Shown here: piece after piece, positions 60,275 to 64,000 of the stretch
Position numbering within the stretch: position 1 is the first letter of the stretch
Layout: each line of letters opens with the position of its first letter
From: Chitinophaga sp. CF418
GTDB lineage: Bacteria > Bacteroidota > Bacteroidia > Chitinophagales > Chitinophagaceae
Assembly (NCBI RefSeq): GCF_900142925.1
Contig: NZ_FRCN01000003.1
Coordinates: 275,300-339,299 of the forward strand
Length of the DNA stretch: 64,000 nucleotides
Reading direction: 5' to 3'
The notes under the pieces: model-generated
Seen by the model: only the letters and a program-made list of their open reading frames with translations
What the model was told of the DNA's origin: nothing
Databases searched by the model: none
Translations under genes and position numbers: made by a program

Positions 60275-62662
60275 TTATTTGAAAATTTTTGTAAAACGTC
60301 CCTTTTTAACAGCGCCATTTTTCTGGTCGTCTGTGTACCCATACCCGTATCCCTGCCCGCTGCCATAGCCATAGCCTCCGCCATAACCATATGCGTAACC
60401 AGGCACTCCACGCATTTTCAGGCCATTGAATACAATATTCAACTTGCCGAGATCCCCTTGTTCATACAGATCTTCTATCATTTTCAGATTGAACTTCGGT
60501 GTCCTTTCATGACGTACCACATACAGCGTAGCGTCAGCGTATGGCGCCAGCAAACGTGCGTCAGTAACAGGTCCTACCGGAGCTGTGTCAATAATGATAT
60601 AGTCAAAAGAAGCCCTTAAAGTGGCCAGCAGATGTTCAAGTCTGCCATTCAAAATCAACTCGGTTGGATTTGGTGGTATCACACCTGCAGACAGCAGGTA
60701 CATGTATTCGTTATTCTCTATTGGCTGCTTTAAAATATCGTTAAGTGAAGAATGGCCGGCCAGGTAATTACTGATACCCGGGTGATGTGGCACATTCAGG
60801 ATCTTACTTACTTTCGGTTTACGGAGGTCAAACTCAAGCAACACTACTTTCTTCTTGGTCAGTGAAAGGCTCAGTCCCAGGTTTACTGCAACAAAGCTCT
60901 TTCCTTCACCTGAAATGGAAGAGGTGACCAGGATGGTTTTATTATCTCCATTGATCCCGATATAAGACAAGGTAGTACGGAGTGCCCTGAACTGTTCTGC
61001 AACAGGGGTACGTCTTCCTTCAGTGATGGCAATACCACCACTCTTGTCGAACATGATCTCGGCAATGATCGGTGCAGAAGTACCTTTTTCGATATCTGCG
61101 CGGAACATTACTTTATGGTTCATCATATCTTTCACTGCTATGAAGCCTGCTACAGCGGCCAGACCGGCTATGATAGCCAGTGCCATCACCATAGATTTTT
61201 TCGGGCTGAAAGGGAAGGTATCTGCTTCAGCCAGATCAACGATACGGCTGTCGGAGATAGCAGCAGCATATTGTAATGCTGTCTCTTCACGTTTTTCAAG
61301 CAGGAAAGTGTAAATATTGTTTTTGATAACCTGTTGCCTGCTTACTTCCAGCAATGTTCTTTCTTTATTAGGCACACCTTTCAGCATTGCCAGAAAGCGG
61401 GTATTCTGAGCAGCCAGCTTCGTTCTTCCTGCTTCCAGGTTGGCGCGTAAGCTGCGGATATTGTCCATGATAGCGGGTCTCAGCCGCTCTTCCTGGGCAC
61501 TCAGGCTTTCCAGCGCCGGACTGTTCTCACCGGTAGTCTTACGCAGTTTTTCCTGCTGTAATTCAATATCCTGCAACCTGCCCAGCAATGTCAGTAATGT
61601 CTGGTCTGCAATACCGATCGTAGCAGGTACCACATTATCTTCGGATTGTTTATTTCTTACATACTGTTCAACAGATTCCAGTGTCGACAATTGCATATCG
61701 GCTTCACTCAGTTTGGCGTCATTATCCTTTACGGATGCCAGGAACAGTTTACTCTGCTCGCCGATATCAACAATTCCTTCATCTGTTTTATAACGTTCGA
61801 TCTGACCTTCCACCTGGTTCAGTTCTGCAGTAATGATACGTAACCTCTCTTCCACAAATGACATTGTCTTTGACGCCGTCTTGTTCTTGTCCTCAATAGA
61901 TTCTGCATCATATGTCCTCATCAGTTCATTCAGCATATCCATGCCTTTCTGCGGAACAGCGTCAACATATTCCAGTCTCAGTACGTTTGACTGTTTATTG
62001 GCAGCTGCAATCTTGACATTACCAAGGAATACTCCTGCCAATGCTTTTTCACCTGCAATGCGTATATAGAGTTGTTTATCACGCAGGCTCGCCGGGTTAA
62101 AACCGGGAGTGGCTTTTATTAATATACGTCCCCAGCGGGTAGTAGTAACCGTATCATTCAGGGGATATGTTTTGTCACCCATGGTAAGCTTACGGCCATT
62201 ATAATCATACTTCAGGTCCAGTATAACACCCTCCATAGGATTGATCTGATCAGGGTCGAGAAAGGTGATCTGTACAGGGGCTCTTTTATACATAGACACA
62301 TCCCTGATAGTACCTCTTTCGAAGATCTCTCCATACAGGTTAAGGTTCCTTACAACAGCCTTAGCAATTGTACGGGACTTCAGTATTTCAATTTCGTTTT
62401 CTATTTTCTTTCCTGATCCCAGGGGGTCCATCATTTCTATGATAGAGCTTTCCACAGCCCTGGCATCTTCCTTTATCAATAATGAAGAAGATATCTTATA
62501 GAGCGGAGTAGCATATTTCAGATAAACATATGCTATGGAGAAAGAAATTATAGACGCAATCACAAATAAAGGCCAGTAAGGCTGATATTTATGCCTGATC
62601 ATTTCCAGGAGGCCCGTGTGGTCCTCTCGTTTTGTGCGCGTATTTATTACTTTCTGTTGCAT
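60275..62662 (-). CDS. Wzc-type tyrosine autokinase / chain-length regulator
   Basis: This ~795-residue polysaccharide co-polymerase and bacterial tyrosine kinase starts at ATG 62662 (MQQKVINTRTKREDHTGLLE); the frame also opens four codons earlier with GTG. A first membrane segment (about 30-50) begins the Wzz domain with long periplasmic coiled coils, and a second span, MALAIIAGLAAVAGFIAV, ends it near residue 500. The kinase half has Walker A SSISGEGKSF, Walker A' FDLRKPKVS and Walker B YIIIDTAPVG. The last ~35 residues are a Tyr/Gly-rich tail (YAYGYGGGYGYG...) for autophosphorylation. It controls chain length and export together with Wza. Confidence 0.95.
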   Translation of the reverse strand: MQQKVINTRTKREDHTGLLEMIRHKYQPYWPLFVIASIISFSIAYVYLKYATPLYKISSSLLIKEDARAVESSIIEMMDPLGSGKKIENEIEILKSRTIAKAVVRNLNLYGEIFERGTIRDVSMYKRAPVQITFLDPDQINPMEGVILDLKYDYNGRKLTMGDKTYPLNDTVTTTRWGRILIKATPGFNPASLRDKQLYIRIAGEKALAGVFLGNVKIAAANKQSNVLRLEYVDAVPQKGMDMLNELMRTYDAESIEDKNKTASKTMSFVEERLRIITAELNQVEGQIERYKTDEGIVDIGEQSKLFLASVKDNDAKLSEADMQLSTLESVEQYVRNKQSEDNVVPATIGIADQTLLTLLGRLQDIELQQEKLRKTTGENSPALESLSAQEERLRPAIMDNIRSLRANLEAGRTKLAAQNTRFLAMLKGVPNKERTLLEVSRQQVIKNNIYTFLLEKREETALQYAAAISDSRIVDLAEADTFPFSPKKSMVMALAIIAGLAAVAGFIAVKDMMNHKVMFRADIEKGTSAPIIAEIMFDKSGGIAITEGRRTPVAEQFRALRTTLSYIGINGDNKTILVTSSISGEGKSFVAVNLGLSLSLTKKKVVLLEFDLRKPKVSKILNVPHHPGISNYLAGHSSLNDILKQPIENNEYMYLLSAGVIPPNPTELILNGRLEHLLATLRASFDYIIIDTAPVGPVTDARLLAPYADATLYVVRHERTPKFNLKMIEDLYEQGDLGKLNIVFNGLKMRGVPGYAYGYGGGYGYGSGQGYGYGYTDDQKNGAVKKGRFTKIFK

Positions 62663-62709
62663 AGCTCTCAACACAAGTTTGTAGGATGAATTATTGGAAT
62701 AACATCAGC

Positions 62710-63501
62710 TTAGTTCAATATCAACCGGTCCAGAATAATTACAAACAGTGAAATACTGCTCAGAATAATTGAAATCGTCTGGCGGTTGCCACTTGCATTA
62801 GCTACTCTTGCTTTAGTTGGTTCAACATACACTACATCATTAGACTGCAGGTAATAATAAGGAGATGAAAAAATATCATCATTGTTCAGATTGAGGCGTT
62901 TGACTGTTCTTTGACCGTCTACCTCTCTGATTAACAGTACATTGTCTTTTTTACCGTAGATAGTAATATCGCCAGCCACGCCCAATGCTTCCATTATCGA
63001 CATTCTTTCGTTATTGATGGCGAAAACGCCAGGGCGGCTTACTTCGCCAAGAACTGTTACCCGGTAATTGAGGAATCTGACACTTACCACCGGATCTCTC
63101 ATGAGTTTCCTGTTGTTCAACTCATCTCGCAGATATGTAGTAAGTTGCTCTTTTGTAAGTCCGGCAGCTTTTACTTGACCAAGCACCGGATACTCAATAA
63201 ATCCCTGTTCATTAACCAGATAGCCTGTTGCCTGAGGACCACCTCCCACAGCTCCGGTGGATGCCATACTTGGGGTGTTAAATACAACAACATCCTCGGG
63301 GTTCATGCTACTCACAACAATTTGTAACACGTCATTTTTTTGAATTACCGGCTCAAAATTTCCTTTCACGGGGGCAATAACAGTATCAGGAAGATTTTTA
63401 AAATACACTGATTTCTGTGTACTGACACAAGATGTAAAGAAACAGCAGATAAGGACCGGAATAACAAAGATACGACGCAAATAATCCTTCTTTAGAATCA
63501 T
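62710..63501 (-). CDS. Wza-type polysaccharide export lipoprotein
   Basis: This 263-residue outer-membrane export protein has a signal peptide with a lipobox ending at C25 (FFTSC). The Poly_export domain (about 50-140: IQKNDVLQIVVSSMNPEDVV, VNEQGFIEYPVLGQVKAAGL) is followed by an SLBB domain (VTVLGEVSRPGVFAINNERM, YYLQSNDVVYVEP) and a C-terminal hydrophobic helix. It would form the outer-membrane channel for the polymer. It is the first gene of the exopolysaccharide operon. Confidence 0.95.
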   Translation of the reverse strand: MILKKDYLRRIFVIPVLICCFFTSCVSTQKSVYFKNLPDTVIAPVKGNFEPVIQKNDVLQIVVSSMNPEDVVVFNTPSMASTGAVGGGPQATGYLVNEQGFIEYPVLGQVKAAGLTKEQLTTYLRDELNNRKLMRDPVVSVRFLNYRVTVLGEVSRPGVFAINNERMSIMEALGVAGDITIYGKKDNVLLIREVDGQRTVKRLNLNNDDIFSSPYYYLQSNDVVYVEPTKARVANASGNRQTISIILSSISLFVIILDRLILN

Positions 63502-63645
63502 CTTACCGTTTTAAATATTTAAAGGTTTTTCTTCCGCGCTTTCCGTACTACAATATTAGCTTATAGAGGTCGTCACCACTACTACTCAATACAGTAAAAA
63601 ACGCCCATATAACACGAACGTGCCTACTGATTATAGTATACTCTG

Positions 63646-64000
63646 TCACAAAAATAGCGTCATATCTTTAAACGAAAGCATTTGAAAAAAAATCCAAGAA
63701 TTCGTAATTAAAAAGAAAGAATACAAACTATTTGACCAGATCTTCGAAATTAATTCTGATTTTGTGGCAACATTAAGTTTCTGGTAAATTTTCTTCAGAT
63801 GTTGGTTCACAGTGAAAACAGTCACAAAAAGCTTCTCTGCCATCTCCTTATATGAGTAGCCTTCCTTTAACAGGGCGAGCAACTCATACTCTCTTTTAGT
63901 AAGCTTGTGTTTTATATCCTCAAGGGGGTCCTTGGCAATATAATTAATGAGTAAATGGGCTGCTTTGGGAGAAAGAGTTCCTCCTTCGCTAACAGCGTCC
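63646..64000 (-). CDS. LuxR/NarL-family regulator, C-terminal part (cut by window edge)
   Basis: The frame runs in from beyond the right edge; only 117 codons are visible and the start is outside. The visible part contains a LuxR-type helix-turn-helix, LTKREYELLALLKEGYSYKE and AEKLFVTVFTVNQHLKKIYQ. Upstream residues GGTLSPKAAHLLINYI look like the linker after a receiver domain, so it is probably a NarL-type response regulator. After the HTH the protein continues for ~30 hydrophobic and aromatic residues, an unusual tail. It lies just ahead of wza in the same direction and may control the exopolysaccharide operon. Confidence 0.85.
   Translation of the reverse strand, partial: DAVSEGGTLSPKAAHLLINYIAKDPLEDIKHKLTKREYELLALLKEGYSYKEMAEKLFVTVFTVNQHLKKIYQKLNVATKSELISKIWSNSLYSFFLITNSWIFFQMLSFKDMTLFL
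63649..63656 (-). promoter_or_regulatory. Possible -7 box for the exopolysaccharide operon
   Basis: The minus strand reads TATTTTTG, a match to TAnnTTTG, at the very 3' end of the LuxR-type gene and 148 bp before the wza ATG. There is no clear -33 element and the DNA is AT-rich, so support is weak. The rest of 63502-63645 shows no other recognisable site. Confidence 0.25.

Noticed and set aside
60214-60411. A Met/Gly/Ala-rich 65-codon frame at the 3' end of the Wzc-type gene
   Set aside because: It is the same strand shifted by one frame across the Tyr/Gly tail; its odd composition comes from that repeat.
1-64000. CRISPR arrays, tRNA or rRNA genes, insertion sequences, prophage
   Set aside because: I looked on both strands for regularly spaced repeats, transposase motifs and structural RNA signatures and found none that I can support.

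Overview
The window looks like chromosomal DNA of a Bacteroidota bacterium, most likely a Chitinophaga-like member of the Chitinophagaceae (inference). The signs are several promoter-like TAnnTTTG boxes, mostly weak Shine-Dalgarno sequences, TPR-type sensor kinases, an AsmA-like giant, an UpxY-type antiterminator, SusD-free lipoproteins with ricin-type lectin tails, and a Bacteroidota-style nitrate assimilation operon. I see no rRNA, tRNA, CRISPR array, insertion sequence or prophage.

Layout. (1) About 1-5.9 kb, minus strand: an NRPS-independent (NIS) hydroxamate siderophore operon, in transcription order GNAT acyltransferase, IucA/IucC-type synthetase, PLP-dependent lysine-type decarboxylase, FAD N-hydroxylase, then a TetA-like MFS transporter cut by the left edge (candidate exporter). 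(2) 6.1-10 kb: a large AsmA-like protein and a DUF983 zinc-ribbon membrane protein, divergent. (3) 10.4-13.6 kb: two lipoproteins, one like glycoside hydrolases of families 71/99 and one like CE2/SGNH esterases, both ending in closely similar ricin-type beta-trefoil domains. An alpha/beta hydrolase faces them across a perfect 14-bp terminator stem. (4) 14.5-23.0 kb: a signalling block with a GAF-sigma54 activator, a TPR kinase translationally coupled to a sigma54 response regulator, and a second TPR kinase with a NarL-type regulator. The two kinases diverge from a 486-bp region rich in repeats.

(5) 23.0-35.4 kb: nitrate assimilation. A Crp/Fnr regulator with an N-terminal cysteine cluster and siroheme methyltransferase CobA read leftward. 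NirB, NirD, an alginate-export-like outer-membrane barrel, a NarK-type transporter, a nitrate reductase fused to an FAD/NAD reductase and a BFD [2Fe-2S] domain, and an unusual rubredoxin protein read rightward. A Crp/Fnr-like palindrome lies between the two arms. The rubredoxin protein appears to be a siroheme-reductase fold that has lost its siroheme/[4Fe-4S] cysteines, and it is my best candidate for an undescribed component. (6) 35.5-37.8 kb: malate:quinone oxidoreductase and a small soluble histidine-kinase-like protein with a degenerate ATP-binding half. (7) 37.9-63.5 kb: one long minus-strand, Wzx/Wzy-type exopolysaccharide operon of 23 genes, from Wza and Wzc down to a WcaJ-type initiating transferase. 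It encodes GDP-fucose and UDP-glucuronate synthesis, six glycosyltransferases besides the initiator, a pyruvyl transferase and five acyltransferases, which predicts a decorated, acidic, colanic-acid-like polymer. A LuxR-type regulator is cut by the right edge.

All identifications come from reading motifs in the sequence, without database searches. Start codons were re-chosen where the longest reading frame began implausibly early.
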